Source of the DNA: an uncultured Roseobacter sp.
Lineage (GTDB): Bacteria > Pseudomonadota > Alphaproteobacteria > Rhodobacterales > Rhodobacteraceae
DNA length: 33,225 bases
Assembly (NCBI GenBank): GCA_913054455.1
Contig: CAJXIL010000026.1
Coordinates: 1-33,225 of the forward strand
Direction: 5' to 3'
Below the pieces are notes generated by a model. That model made no database searches, had not been told where the DNA came from, and saw nothing but the letters and a program-made list of their open reading frames with translations. Position numbers and translations under genes: made by a program. This document shows, one piece after another, positions 10,501 through 18,885 of the stretch (positions are counted from its first letter, which is position 1; every line of letters starts with the position of its first letter).

Positions 10501-12189
10501 CGTATCTATCACGATGCCCTACGGTCCGCCGGTCATGATCCAGCGGATTTCAGGGTCACCCTGATGCTGCACAGCTATCTGGCTGAAACCCGTGAGGAAT
10601 CCCGTCGCATCGCCCGCGAACCAATGAAGGACTACCTGCGCTCGGCCGCTGGGCTGATCAAGCAATATGCCTGGGCCTTCCCCGCCTTTAAACGCCCCAA
10701 GGGCGTCAACAACGCCTTTGACATGCAGCTCGACGCACTCAGCGCCGAGGAGATGGAAGCAATTTTGGACTTCGCTTTTGAACGCTACTTTGAGGACTCT
10801 GGGTTGTTTGGCACTGTGGACGATGCCCTCGCCCGCACTGAGGAGCTGAAACGCATTGGCGTGGACGAAATCGCCTGTCTCATCGACTATGGCATCGCAC
10901 CAGATGTGGTGCTGGAAGGGCTGAAACCCCTTGCCGAAGTGCTGAAACGTGCCAATACTCCGCAAGATCTGGCTGCGGATGACTTCTCCCTCTCGGCGCA
11001 GATGATGCGCCAGGGTGTCAGCCATATGCAATGCACCCCCTCCATGGCGCGCATGCTGGTTCAGGATGACGAGGCTCGCATGGTGATGGGGCGACTCAAA
11101 CATCTGCTGGTTGGCGGCGAAGCCCTGCCCGGCGATCTGGTCGGTGCCCTGCGTGAAGCAACGCCTGCGCAGATCCACAATATGTATGGCCCTACTGAGA
11201 CCACGATCTGGTCGACCTCAACCAGCCTGACAGCCCCCGTAACGGGCGTGGCCAGTATCGGCACGCCGCTGGCCAACACCCAGGTCTATGTGCTGGACGA
11301 AACCCAACGCCCAGTCCCTATGGGCGCAGCAGGAGAGCTCTATATCGGTGGCACCGGTGTCACCTCGGGCTATTGGCAACGGGCGGAACTGACGGCAGAT
11401 CGTTTTGTGACGCTGCCCTTTGCCAATGCCGCGCTTTATCGCACCGGCGATCTGGTGCGCTGGACATCGGATGGCCAACTGGCCTTCCTGGGACGCACCG
11501 ACCATCAGGTCAAAATCCGTGGCCAGCGGATCGAACTGGGCGAAATCGAAGCTGCCCTGGCCAGCCAGCCTAATGTCACCGGCGCGGTGGTTGTGGAACG
11601 GCGCCTGGGCGACGACAGCCAACTGGTGGGCTATGTCACCCAGGACTCAGCCAATCCAACGGATCTGGACGCGATCAAGAGCGATCTCTCGCGCCATCTT
11701 GCCGCCGTCATGGTGCCAAGCCATCTTGTCGCCCTCGAGAGCTTTCCGCTGACACCAAACAAGAAAATCGACCGCAAGGCTCTGCCAGCGCCAAAACCCG
11801 CAGCGCCACAAGCGACGCAGGCGGTTGCTGCCGCCGTGGTGCCGCTCAGCGCGGGCGTGCAGGCGGAAATCGCCAAGGTCTGGTCGCGCATTTTAGGGGT
11901 GGAAGGCATTGGCGCACAGGACAATTTCTTTGCCTTGGGCGGCCATTCGCTGCTGGCGGTGCAGTCGCATCGCGACATTCGTGCGGCATTGGACACGCCA
12001 AAACTCTCGATCACCGATATCTTCCGCTTTCCTACCCTTGCCGGGCTCGCCTCCCATATTGAGGCCCTTGCAGGTGGCGGCTCAAAGCCCGATGATCTGG
12101 TGGAAGATGAAGCCGTACAGGCCGCCAAATCCGACACCATGTCGAAACGGCGGGCGATGCGGGCAAACCGCAAAGCACGGGCAGGATGA
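7576..12189 (+). CDS. NRPS initiation module: formyltransferase, C-like remnant, A domain with inserted luciferase-like monooxygenase, PCP
   Basis: Residues 1-190 resemble the methionyl-tRNA formyltransferase catalytic domain, with Asn87, His89 and Asp125 spaced as in the Fmt triad; about 195-285 resemble its C-terminal OB-type domain. Residues about 325-515 look like the C-terminal half of a condensation domain and lack HHxxxDG. The adenylation domain starts near 535, with A3 at 680-696 ([12 protein letters not shown]) and A4 at 729-740. It is interrupted at about 770-1126 by an FMN-dependent luciferase-like monooxygenase ([19 protein letters not shown]), then resumes with A5 at 1202 (NMYGPTETT) and a lysine at 1397. 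The carrier serine is Ser1458. The pocket read by eye is DILQLGMIWK, near the glycine code. The layout matches the known MupA/Atu3671 (TIGR04020-type) insertion and the LgrA-style F-A-PCP starter. No thioesterase is present. CGGAGGAT at 7563-7570 is the ribosome site. Confidence 0.93.
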   Translation: MSQFSCVVIGNESLLIGCAEALLAQGHQITAVVSTDADIRAWAKGKALPLLTNPAELTQAFDWLLSIANLRVIPEPILALARKGAVNFHDGPLPRYAGLNTPNWALMAGEAQHGITWHMMEGGIDEGDILAQRLFDIAEDDTAFSLNSKCYAAAMDSFGEVLDQLSADDLQRQPQDLSLRSYFSKDHRPAAGAVLDFSQTSLSLSRLVRGLDYGSYWNPLSCAKIALEDRVLRVGKAGPAEGSGPIGTVLSVTGAVVTIAACDGAIALEDITSLAGKKLDLPSLFKVGQQLPAVTPSEAKAIEAALTQSQGGESHWRRALAAMQPVTVPLSSATNRPVGISRLEISLPASLSQEQIVTATLAWALLSTGEQQADIAYAAWPAATGTAAHLVSDWIPLQGARDSSVNTLATQIQIDVEKARRFGGFALDLVARAPELSAQNMPGIGFTADRDAALPGCTMTVSLNEGALALHVDDTRLDARAAELLAARLEHTLGVIASHLTSATDCTLSELSILPEAERRLLLEDWNQTATELPAESTIQAAFETQVARTPKATALVFEGESYSYEGLNARANALARQLQATGVKPGTHVGVYIKRSADLMVGALAVLKAGGAYVPLDPAYPKDRIAHYLSDSQASVVVTQGALRAELPDTAAQIVTVDSLAVTEALAENVTSGATGADLAYLIYTSGSTGTPKGVMVRQDNVANFFAAMDARIPYKAGDAWLAVTSLSFDISVLELFWTLSRGFKLVLSSDESRLELSNGPIAISDRRMDFNLFYWGNDDGPGPRKYHLLLEGAKFADANGFNAVWTPERHFHAFGGPYPNPSVTGAAVAAVTNNLSVRAGSCVAPLHHPARIAEEWSVIDNLTNGRAGIGIAAGWQPDDFVLRPENTPPANKPAMFDSIDTLRRLWRGEEVEFPRKDGSMHAVVTQPRPVSKELPVWVTTAGNPETWREAGEIGANVLTHLLGQSIDEVGGKIRIYHDALRSAGHDPADFRVTLMLHSYLAETREESRRIAREPMKDYLRSAAGLIKQYAWAFPAFKRPKGVNNAFDMQLDALSAEEMEAILDFAFERYFEDSGLFGTVDDALARTEELKRIGVDEIACLIDYGIAPDVVLEGLKPLAEVLKRANTPQDLAADDFSLSAQMMRQGVSHMQCTPSMARMLVQDDEARMVMGRLKHLLVGGEALPGDLVGALREATPAQIHNMYGPTETTIWSTSTSLTAPVTGVASIGTPLANTQVYVLDETQRPVPMGAAGELYIGGTGVTSGYWQRAELTADRFVTLPFANAALYRTGDLVRWTSDGQLAFLGRTDHQVKIRGQRIELGEIEAALASQPNVTGAVVVERRLGDDSQLVGYVTQDSANPTDLDAIKSDLSRHLAAVMVPSHLVALESFPLTPNKKIDRKALPAPKPAAPQATQAVAAAVVPLSAGVQAEIAKVWSRILGVEGIGAQDNFFALGGHSLLAVQSHRDIRAALDTPKLSITDIFRFPTLAGLASHIEALAGGGSKPDDLVEDEAVQAAKSDTMSKRRAMRANRKARAG

Positions 12190-12872
12190 CGGCACAGAGT
12201 TCAACCCAAGAGATGGAGCGGCTGGCACTCGCGCGGCCGCTCTTTGCAGATGACATCGCCCTGGCGCTGGTCAACCCTTTGGCGGATCCGCCGGCGCCCT
12301 TTGCCGCAGAGAGCGCCTGCCTGTCGCCCAATGCCGTTGACAAGCGCCGTCGCGAATTTGCGGCTGGGCGCGCCGCAGCCCATGAGGCGATGGCGCTTTT
12401 GGGGCTGGACCCTGTCGCCATTCCCGTGGCGGAAAACCGTGCGCCTGTTTGGCCCAGTACCCTTGTCGGCTCAATCACCCATACCCGCAGCTGCGCCATG
12501 GCTGCGCTCGCCCAAAAGGGCGAGATACAGGGCCTAGGCCTTGACGTGGAAGAGGACAAACCCCTGGCAGATGACCTATGGCCCGCGATTTGTTCGGCTC
12601 AGGAACAGGAGTGGCTGCGTCAGCAAAACAATCCGGGGCAGCTCGCCAAACTGGTGTTTTGTGCCAAGGAGGCGGCCTACAAATGCCAATTCACCATCAG
12701 CGAAAGATACTATGGTTTTGATGGCATGGAGTTGACAATAGACTTGGAAGCGCGCCGATATTCAGCCCGGTTTTGCGCCGATCAGCCCCCCTTCAATTGT
12801 GGCGATCAGATCTCTGGGCGCTTTGCCATTGGTGCTGGCCTGATCGTCGCCACAGCTGAGTTACGGAGCTGA
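12186..12872 (+). CDS. 4'-phosphopantetheinyl transferase, Sfp/EntD type
   Basis: Transfers the phosphopantetheine arm of CoA to a serine of carrier domains, here most likely Ser1824 of the PKS and Ser1458 of the NRPS encoded upstream. The Mg-binding GLDVEED motif gives Asp120 and Glu122, and the family signature KEAAYK gives Glu162 and Lys166. The upstream [13 protein letters not shown] segment matches the SxSHxxG-like substrate region of EntD proteins. At 228 residues it has the normal length for the family. The ATG overlaps the NRPS stop by an ATGA junction, which ties its production to the assembly line it should activate. Confidence 0.93.
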   Translation: MTAQSSTQEMERLALARPLFADDIALALVNPLADPPAPFAAESACLSPNAVDKRRREFAAGRAAAHEAMALLGLDPVAIPVAENRAPVWPSTLVGSITHTRSCAMAALAQKGEIQGLGLDVEEDKPLADDLWPAICSAQEQEWLRQQNNPGQLAKLVFCAKEAAYKCQFTISERYYGFDGMELTIDLEARRYSARFCADQPPFNCGDQISGRFAIGAGLIVATAELRS

Positions 12873-12875
12873 TCC

Positions 12876-13820
12876 ATGATGCCACGTCGCGCCCTTTTTG
12901 CTCTGCCTGCGCTGTTTGCCCTTTGGCCACTGGCCCGCTGGTGGCAGCCCAGCCCCCTGCCCGCCGTGCCAGTGCTAGCGCCACCGCAGCAGGCCCTGCG
13001 TGTGTTTCACCTGGGCCATTCTCTGGTGGGTCCAGACATGCCGTATATGCTGGCGCAGCTGGCCCCCCAAGGGCATCGTTTCAACAGCCAGTTGGGGTCC
13101 GGCACCAATCTGAAACAGCATTGGGAACCTGATCTGGCGATTCTGGATTTTGAGACGACCAACCACCCACCTGCCTACCGCGACGCGCGTGAAGCCATCG
13201 GTTCTGGCGAATATAATGCCGTGGTCCTGACAGAAATGGTCGAGCTGCGCGATGCCATCCGCTATTTTGACGGTGCCGCGTATTTCCACCGGTGGGCCCA
13301 GTTGGCCAGATCTGGCGCGCCGACAACCCGTGTCTATCTCTATGAAACATGGCATCCCCTTGATGACCCGGCGGGCTGGGAAAATCGTATCGCCGAGGAT
13401 CTCGATACCCTCTGGCTGGAGGGACTCAGCGGTCAAGACAGCCGAGCCGCCCCAGAGCGCCCAGCCTATTTGATTCCAGTGGGACAGGTTATGGCCGCAG
13501 TTGCACGGGCCGCCGAAGCTGGTGAAATCGAGGGATTAATGGCGCGCGAGGATCTGTTTGCCCAGACCCACGAGGGGACGCAGGACACGATACACTTCAA
13601 TGATTTTGGCGCCTACATTGTCGCCCTGACGCACTATGCAGTTCTGTATCAGCGCTCCCCGGTCGGATTGCCGCACCGGCTCAACCTCGCGGATGGCAGC
13701 GCTGCGAATAGCCTGCTCTCTGGCGCGGCGCGGCGGGTGCAACAGATCGTCTGGGACACCGTTCTGGCCCAGCCCCGCACCGGGCTTGCTGAAGCCGCAT
13801 CCGCAGGAGAGCCCACATGA
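12876..13820 (+). CDS. Membrane-anchored or exported SGNH-fold protein
   Basis: A 314-residue protein with an N-terminal basic-hydrophobic stretch (residues 1-23, rich in Ala, Leu and Trp), read as a signal peptide or signal anchor. The remainder has SGNH hydrolase features: Ser49 in LGHSLVG (GHS in place of GDS), a GSGTN block, and a terminal DTIHFND giving Asp237 and His240. The usual block III Asn is not evident; VLTEMVEL occupies that place. YLYETWHPL is shared with the next gene, so the two form a paralogous pair. It could be an esterase or acyltransferase acting on a glycan or on the assembly-line product outside the cytoplasm; the substrate is unknown. GGAG at 12865-12868 supports ATG 12876. 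The gap to the phosphopantetheinyl transferase gene is 3 bases. Confidence 0.75.
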   Translation: MMPRRALFALPALFALWPLARWWQPSPLPAVPVLAPPQQALRVFHLGHSLVGPDMPYMLAQLAPQGHRFNSQLGSGTNLKQHWEPDLAILDFETTNHPPAYRDAREAIGSGEYNAVVLTEMVELRDAIRYFDGAAYFHRWAQLARSGAPTTRVYLYETWHPLDDPAGWENRIAEDLDTLWLEGLSGQDSRAAPERPAYLIPVGQVMAAVARAAEAGEIEGLMAREDLFAQTHEGTQDTIHFNDFGAYIVALTHYAVLYQRSPVGLPHRLNLADGSAANSLLSGAARRVQQIVWDTVLAQPRTGLAEAASAGEPT

Positions 13821-16345
13821 ATCTCGAGACCCTGGTCACCTCTGTGGTGATGGTAGGGCATTCGCTATTTGGGCCGGATAATCCGCAAATGCTGCAACAG
13901 CTCCTAGCTGAGCAGCCGGGTGCCACGGCAGAGGTAACGGTCCAAGCCCAAATCATCAATGGCGCGCCGCTGAGCTACAATTGGCAACACGCCGATAGCG
14001 CCGAGGGAATCAATGCCCGCCAGCGGCTCGCCACACCAGTGGATGCGGTAATTGTCACCGAGGCCATCCCCCTGGCCAATCACCTCAAGTGGAGCAATTC
14101 TGAGGCGGCCGTGATTCAGTTTTATGAGCTGGCCCGCGCCGCCAACCCGGATGTGCAGTTCTACCTGCAAGAGACCTGGCACAGTCTCAACAGCGGCACC
14201 GGCGCCGAAGTGCCCTTTGACGAGGGGGCCGCGACCCCTTGGCGCGACCGGCTGGAGCAAGATTTGCCCCGCTGGCAGGCCCTGGTGGATGGCGTCAATG
14301 CAGCCACCAATGGCACAGTGCAGTTGCTGCCTGCCGGGCAGGCCATGGCGCGGCTGGATGATGCGATTCAGGCAGGTACCCTGCCGGGGCTGAAGTCGAT
14401 CTCTCAGCTGTTTGCCGACGACATACACCCAAATGCGCTGGGGTTTTATTACCTCAGCCTAGTGCAATATGCGGTGCTGACCGGGCAGGATCCACGGGGG
14501 CTTCCCACTCAGCTTCAGGACCGATGGGGGCAGGCCTATCAGGCGCCATCGCAGAACCTGGCGCAGCAGCTTCAGCATCTAGCATGGGCGGCAGCTGGCG
14601 GGGTGGAAACCGCATTTGCCGCTCTGCCCGAAGACCCTGCCCCTCTGCCCCATGAACCTGAACTGGCCAGGCTCAATGGACCGGTGCCCGAAGATCTGCC
14701 GCCCCAGAATTTGATGCAGAAATCGCTCAGCCAACAGCCCATCGCAATGAACCTGATGCCCGTTGCCGACTGGAGCCCGCAGGCCCCCTTTTTGGACCAT
14801 TTCAAAACCGCGCGCCCCTGGATCGGGCATCTGCCCGGCCAATGGGGCGGTGCCAGCGAGGCCGATCTGGCGCAGGCGGGCTACCTGGATGAGGCGGGCT
14901 GGCCCACCGCTTTGCCCCCCGAACTTGGCTCTATCGGGACCGTTATCCTGACAGATCTGCCAGAAAGCGCCCTTAGCCTAGCTGGGCGCTACGTGCTGCG
15001 TTTTGACGGTCAGGGCATTATCGAGGTCTCCGGGCGCGCAAGCAATCAGCGCTACGGGGAGGGGGAAGTCTCTTTTGATTTCACCCCGGGCCCCGGCCCA
15101 GTAGAAATCCGGTTGCAACGCTTCGGCAAGGCAGGGGATTACCCGCGCAATATCACTGTTGTGAAAGAAGAGCATCTGGCACGGTTTGCCACTGGCGAGA
15201 TCTTTAACCCGGACTGGCTGGAGATTTTGGACGGCTTTGAGGTGCTGCGGTTCATGGATTGGATGAGCACCAATGACTCGCCGCTTATTGGCTGGGAAGA
15301 TCGTCCACAGGTGAGCGACTATAGCTGGGCGCGCAGTGGCGTGCCGCTGGAGATCATGCTGGCTCTGGTGAATGAACTGGGGAGCGATGCCTGGTTCAAT
15401 ATGCCCCATCGCGCTGACAACAGCTATATCCGCAACTTTGCCCGGGCAGTTGAGACGGATCTGGACTTTGATCTGAAGACCTATGTGGAATACTCCAATG
15501 AGGTCTGGAACTGGCAGTTTGAACAAGCGGCCTGGGCCGACTCCCAAGCGCAGGACCGTTGGGGCGGGCAGGATCTGTGGATGCAGTACTACGGTGGCCG
15601 CGCCGCTGAGGTCTCGCAAATTTGGAGCGGCGTCTTCGGCGCGGCAGCCAGGTCCCGCCTGGTGCGGGTGTTGGCCACCCAGACGGGCTGGCTCGGGCTG
15701 GAAGAGCAAATCCTGACTGCGCCACTCTGGGTCGCTGAAGCCCCTGACCGAGAGGCTCCTGCCAGCTATTTTGATGCCTATGCTGTCACTGGCTATTTTG
15801 GCGGCATCCTTGGCCTCCAAGAGCGCGCTCCTATTCTGCGGGCCTGGATCGCGGATAGCCAGCAACACGCCCGCGACGCAGCTGCCGCCCAGGGGTTGCG
15901 GGGCCCCGAGGCAGAGCAATTCGTTTCTGAACATCAGTATGATGTCGCCAGTGTACAGGCGGCAGCCGAGCTCACCGATGGGCTGGTTACCGGCGACAGC
16001 AGGGATACGCTCAGCGATCTATTGGGTCGGGTTTTGCCCTATCACAGCGAGGTCGCAGACCAGCATGGGCTGGATCTGATCATGTATGAGGGCGGCAGCC
16101 ATGTAGTGGGTATTGGCCCTATGACCGAAGATCCGCTGCTCACAGGCTTTTTCACCCATTTCAATTATACGCCCGAGATGGGCGCGCTCTACGCAAGGCT
16201 ACTCGGCGGCTGGCAAGAGCTGGGCGGCAGCCTGTTCGGCGCCTATGCGGATGTGGCGGTTCCGGGCAAATGGGGCAGTTGGGGAGCCCTGCGCCACCTC
16301 CGCGACGACAACCCCCGCTGGGCCGCTTTGGAGGCTGTGAAATGA
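13817..16345 (+). CDS. SGNH-fold domain fused to glycoside-hydrolase-like TIM barrel
   Basis: An 842-residue two-part protein. The N-terminal about 270 residues are paralogous to the preceding gene: Ser16 in VGHSLFG, VIVTEAIPL, YLQETWHSL and Asp201/His204 in ADDIHPN. After a Pro-rich linker (about 275-310) comes a beta-rich segment (about 340-450) and then a barrel-like domain. That domain has YVEYSNEVWN with Glu562 after Asn, as in the acid/base of clan GH-A enzymes, and IMYEGGSH with Glu758, which resembles the nucleophile strand. This suggests cleavage or remodelling of a polysaccharide combined with an ester or acyl activity, but no GH family can be named from sight. No clear signal peptide is present, unlike its neighbour. 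AGGAG at 13805-13809 supports this ATG, which overlaps the upstream stop. Confidence 0.72.
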   Translation: MNLETLVTSVVMVGHSLFGPDNPQMLQQLLAEQPGATAEVTVQAQIINGAPLSYNWQHADSAEGINARQRLATPVDAVIVTEAIPLANHLKWSNSEAAVIQFYELARAANPDVQFYLQETWHSLNSGTGAEVPFDEGAATPWRDRLEQDLPRWQALVDGVNAATNGTVQLLPAGQAMARLDDAIQAGTLPGLKSISQLFADDIHPNALGFYYLSLVQYAVLTGQDPRGLPTQLQDRWGQAYQAPSQNLAQQLQHLAWAAAGGVETAFAALPEDPAPLPHEPELARLNGPVPEDLPPQNLMQKSLSQQPIAMNLMPVADWSPQAPFLDHFKTARPWIGHLPGQWGGASEADLAQAGYLDEAGWPTALPPELGSIGTVILTDLPESALSLAGRYVLRFDGQGIIEVSGRASNQRYGEGEVSFDFTPGPGPVEIRLQRFGKAGDYPRNITVVKEEHLARFATGEIFNPDWLEILDGFEVLRFMDWMSTNDSPLIGWEDRPQVSDYSWARSGVPLEIMLALVNELGSDAWFNMPHRADNSYIRNFARAVETDLDFDLKTYVEYSNEVWNWQFEQAAWADSQAQDRWGGQDLWMQYYGGRAAEVSQIWSGVFGAAARSRLVRVLATQTGWLGLEEQILTAPLWVAEAPDREAPASYFDAYAVTGYFGGILGLQERAPILRAWIADSQQHARDAAAAQGLRGPEAEQFVSEHQYDVASVQAAAELTDGLVTGDSRDTLSDLLGRVLPYHSEVADQHGLDLIMYEGGSHVVGIGPMTEDPLLTGFFTHFNYTPEMGALYARLLGGWQELGGSLFGAYADVAVPGKWGSWGALRHLRDDNPRWAALEAVK

Positions 16346-17205
16346 ACACCTCTGACGCGCGCACCGATCAGACCGCTCCGCAGGTGAGCGTATTGATCCC
16401 GGCCCATAACGAAGCCGACTACATCGCGGCTTGTCTCGCCTCCCTGTTTGCCTGCGCCCTGCCCGAGGGACTGCGGGGCGAAGTCCTGGTTTTGGCCAAC
16501 GGCTGTACCGATGCCACCGCCCGTATCGCGCGTGCCCAACAGCCCACGCCTCAGTGGCAGTTAAAGATCCTGGAGCTGCCGGAGGGCAACAAGCTCTATG
16601 CGCTGAACGCGGGGGATGCTGAGGCCCGCGGCACTGTGCTGATCTATCTGGACGCAGATGTCACGATGGAGCCTACACTCATCGGCCAGATCACAAGCGC
16701 GCTTGGGACTGCGCCCCCCCGCTACGTAAGCGGCACACCACAACTGGCACCAGCGCAGAGCGCGCTGACCCGCGCCTATGGCCGGTTTTGGATGCGTCTC
16801 CCCTTTGTCCAGAATGGCACGCCGGGTTTTGGCCTCTTCGCGATGAACCGCGCCGGACGGGCCCGCTGGCAAAACTGGCCGGATATAATCGCAGACGATA
16901 CCTTTGCCCGGCTCTCTTTCGCCCCGGATGAGCGGGTCAAATTGCCCAGCCAGTACTGCTGGCCGATGGTCGAGGGGTTTCGCAATCTCACGCGGGTGAG
17001 GCGCCGTCAGAATGCAGGTGTGGCAGAGCTGAGCGAGACCTACCCCGCGCTTATGGCCAATGATGACAAGCAAAAGCTGCCCCTTAGGCACCTCTTGCGT
17101 CTGCTGTGCTCAGATCCGGTGGGTTTTGCGGCCTATGCGCTAGTATCTGCCGCTGTGAAATCACCCCTATTTCGCAGCCAACAGCGCTGGACGCGCGGTC
17201 GCTAA
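16342..17205 (+). CDS. GT2 family glycosyltransferase
   Basis: A 287-residue family 2 glycosyltransferase. VSVLIPAHNEADYI opens the GT-A fold, VLANGCTD follows, and IYLDADVTM supplies the DxD metal site (Asp104 and Asp106). FGLFAMNRAGRARW lies in the acceptor half. No transmembrane segment is obvious, so it probably acts on the cytosolic face of the membrane. The true start is ATG 16342, which overlaps the stop of the SGNH/GH gene (ATGA); longer readings from 16270 run inside that gene. It ends the seven-gene operon and faces the convergent GT4 gene across 195 bases in which I see no clear terminator. Confidence 0.88.
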   Translation: MNTSDARTDQTAPQVSVLIPAHNEADYIAACLASLFACALPEGLRGEVLVLANGCTDATARIARAQQPTPQWQLKILELPEGNKLYALNAGDAEARGTVLIYLDADVTMEPTLIGQITSALGTAPPRYVSGTPQLAPAQSALTRAYGRFWMRLPFVQNGTPGFGLFAMNRAGRARWQNWPDIIADDTFARLSFAPDERVKLPSQYCWPMVEGFRNLTRVRRRQNAGVAELSETYPALMANDDKQKLPLRHLLRLLCSDPVGFAAYALVSAAVKSPLFRSQQRWTRGR

Positions 17206-17400
17206 ACCCGCTTTCCGCGCCTAACCGCTCCAAAATACCCCCGACCCTGGGCAAGCGCCCCTCGCCGCGCGCCAGCGTGGCGCCGGGCCCAAGGGATTTG
17301 GTGGTTTCGTCAGAAACACCCAAAGCGCGCGGGAGCCGCCCCTTCCCTAAAAACCACCATCTCACCAAGGCGATCCAGAGGGGTCTGCCCGTCGGGAAAT

Positions 17401-18624
17401 CTAGTCTGTTTGGTTTTCACCCTTGCAGGCTGCCCGAAACAGATCTGCTAGCTTCCGCGCCTCAATATCACTGTCGTGACGCTGCAGCACCCGCTGCCGC
17501 GCTGCCGCTCCCATTTGCGTCAACCGCTCTGGCGAGACCTGCGCCAGCTCGCCTATAGCCTCCGCCAGGATTCCCGCATCGCCAGCGGGCACCAGCCAGC
17601 CAGTTTCAGCAGGGAGCACCAGTTCCGGCGTGCCGGCAATATAGGTCGCCAGAACGGGGCGCGCTGCGGCCATGGCCTCCATCACCACCATGGGCAGTCC
17701 CTCTGCGAAGGAGGGCATCACCAGCGCATGGGCACCAGCCAGTTCTGCCCGCACGCCGGCCTCTGACAACCACCCTGTGAGGGTGACATTGTCCTGCAGC
17801 CCAGCCGCAGCAATGGCCGCCTCCAGATCCGCGCGCATCTCACCGTCTCCGATCAAAACTAGATGCACCTGCGGATGAGATTGCACCACCTCTGCCATGG
17901 CACGCACCAGCACCATCTGGCCCTTTTGCTCCACAAAGCGCCCTATAGCCGTCAGTCGCAACGGGCCATCAGGCATAGGCGCCGGGTTTTCAAACTTTGC
18001 CGGTTCAATGCCACAATGCACCACTTTCAGCTGGTTCCAGACCCCGAATTCCGCCCAGCGGCTCAATTGGCTTTTGCCAAAACTGCTGATGGCCACGGCG
18101 AAACGCGCCCGGTTGAGCTTTTCGCCCAATGACAAAGCAACTGGGGCATCAAACTCTTCCGGGCCATGGGTAGTGAAACTGTACCCCGGCCCACCCAGCG
18201 TCTGCGCCAAGAGGGCCACTGCAGTCGCGTTGGTACCAAAATGCGCGTGCATATGGTCTACCCCTGCCCCCTGGCAATGCGCGGCTACATAGCAGGCCTC
18301 CGCCAGATAAATCAGGTGCCGCGCGACCCCGGCCTGCGACACCCGTCCCAGCCCAATTGCCAGTCTCAAGGCGCGTAAAAACGCCCCCGGCCCCGCCAGG
18401 GCCTGCCGCAGCAGCGACAGAAGCAAAGGGAACATCCCGGCCTGCAAAACATAGTGTGTCTTGGCCGCCTCGGCCTGATCCCCCGGATCCACCAATGGCG
18501 CAGAACCAGGCCGCATGGCCAGCCGCACTATAGTGATCCCCTGACGCTCCAACGCCTGGATCTCACGACGGATGAAACTATGGGAGGGCTGCGGGTAACT
18601 GTTCAGAACATAAGCGATTTTCAA
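17401..18624 (-). CDS. GT4 family glycosyltransferase
   Basis: A 407-residue GT-B fold, retaining-type glycosyltransferase. The N-terminal domain starts with IAYVLNSYPQPSHSFIRREI, typical of EPS GT4 enzymes. The linker to the donor domain is near LRLTAIGRFVEQKG, and the donor site has the EX7E motif in AEGLPMVVMEAM followed by AGTPELV. It likely adds a sugar to the growing lipid-linked EPS repeat unit. AGGAG lies just upstream of ATG 18624. It is convergent with the PKS/NRPS operon and divergent from the flippase gene, sharing a 261-bp intergenic region with it. Confidence 0.92.
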   Translation of the reverse strand: MKIAYVLNSYPQPSHSFIRREIQALERQGITIVRLAMRPGSAPLVDPGDQAEAAKTHYVLQAGMFPLLLSLLRQALAGPGAFLRALRLAIGLGRVSQAGVARHLIYLAEACYVAAHCQGAGVDHMHAHFGTNATAVALLAQTLGGPGYSFTTHGPEEFDAPVALSLGEKLNRARFAVAISSFGKSQLSRWAEFGVWNQLKVVHCGIEPAKFENPAPMPDGPLRLTAIGRFVEQKGQMVLVRAMAEVVQSHPQVHLVLIGDGEMRADLEAAIAAAGLQDNVTLTGWLSEAGVRAELAGAHALVMPSFAEGLPMVVMEAMAAARPVLATYIAGTPELVLPAETGWLVPAGDAGILAEAIGELAQVSPERLTQMGAAARQRVLQRHDSDIEARKLADLFRAACKGENQTD

Positions 18625-18683
18625 AGGCCTAAACTCCTGTCAGCCCGCGGATTTCTCCTCAAGGTACCGCCTCTGGCGCAACT

Positions 18684-18832
18684 TGCCTAGGGGGCGCAGT
18701 CGCATGTCTTCAAAACCAGCTTAATGATCCAGCTAGGCAAAGATTGTCTGCCTCAGGACCCACAAATCCTGCCATGGTGCCGCACTTGGACGCAGACAAT
18801 TGACCCCCCAGCAACCGCTGCCTAGCCTAGGC
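18684..18832. promoter_or_regulatory. Cluster of TGCCTAG boxes and a 9-bp dyad between divergent EPS genes
   Basis: TGCCTAG occurs at 18684-18690 and 18819-18825, its reverse complement CTAGGCA at 18733-18739, and CTAGGC again at 18827-18832. The last two copies form a 13-bp perfect palindrome, GCCTAG-C-CTAGGC, at 18820-18832. A separate inverted pair, ATTGTCTGC (18743-18751) and GCAGACAAT (18792-18800), lies between them. The elements sit in the divergent GT4/flippase intergenic region, where both promoters must lie, so they are candidate binding sites for an EPS regulator. No regulator is identified. Confidence 0.4.
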
Positions 18833-18885
18833 CAAAATGCTGCTGATTTGCTTGTCAAAACTGCAGCACCCCAACCGGAGATCAC

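Noticed and set aside
9883-10953. Monooxygenase segment as an assembly artefact or a mobile insertion in the NRPS gene
   Set aside because: The frame is continuous on both sides, no inverted or target repeats are seen, and insertion at this site of A domains is a known natural arrangement.
17206-17400. Rho-independent terminator between the convergent GT2 and GT4 genes
   Set aside because: Only imperfect GGTGGTTT/AAACCACC pairing about 50 bases apart was found, with no compact stem followed by a T-run.
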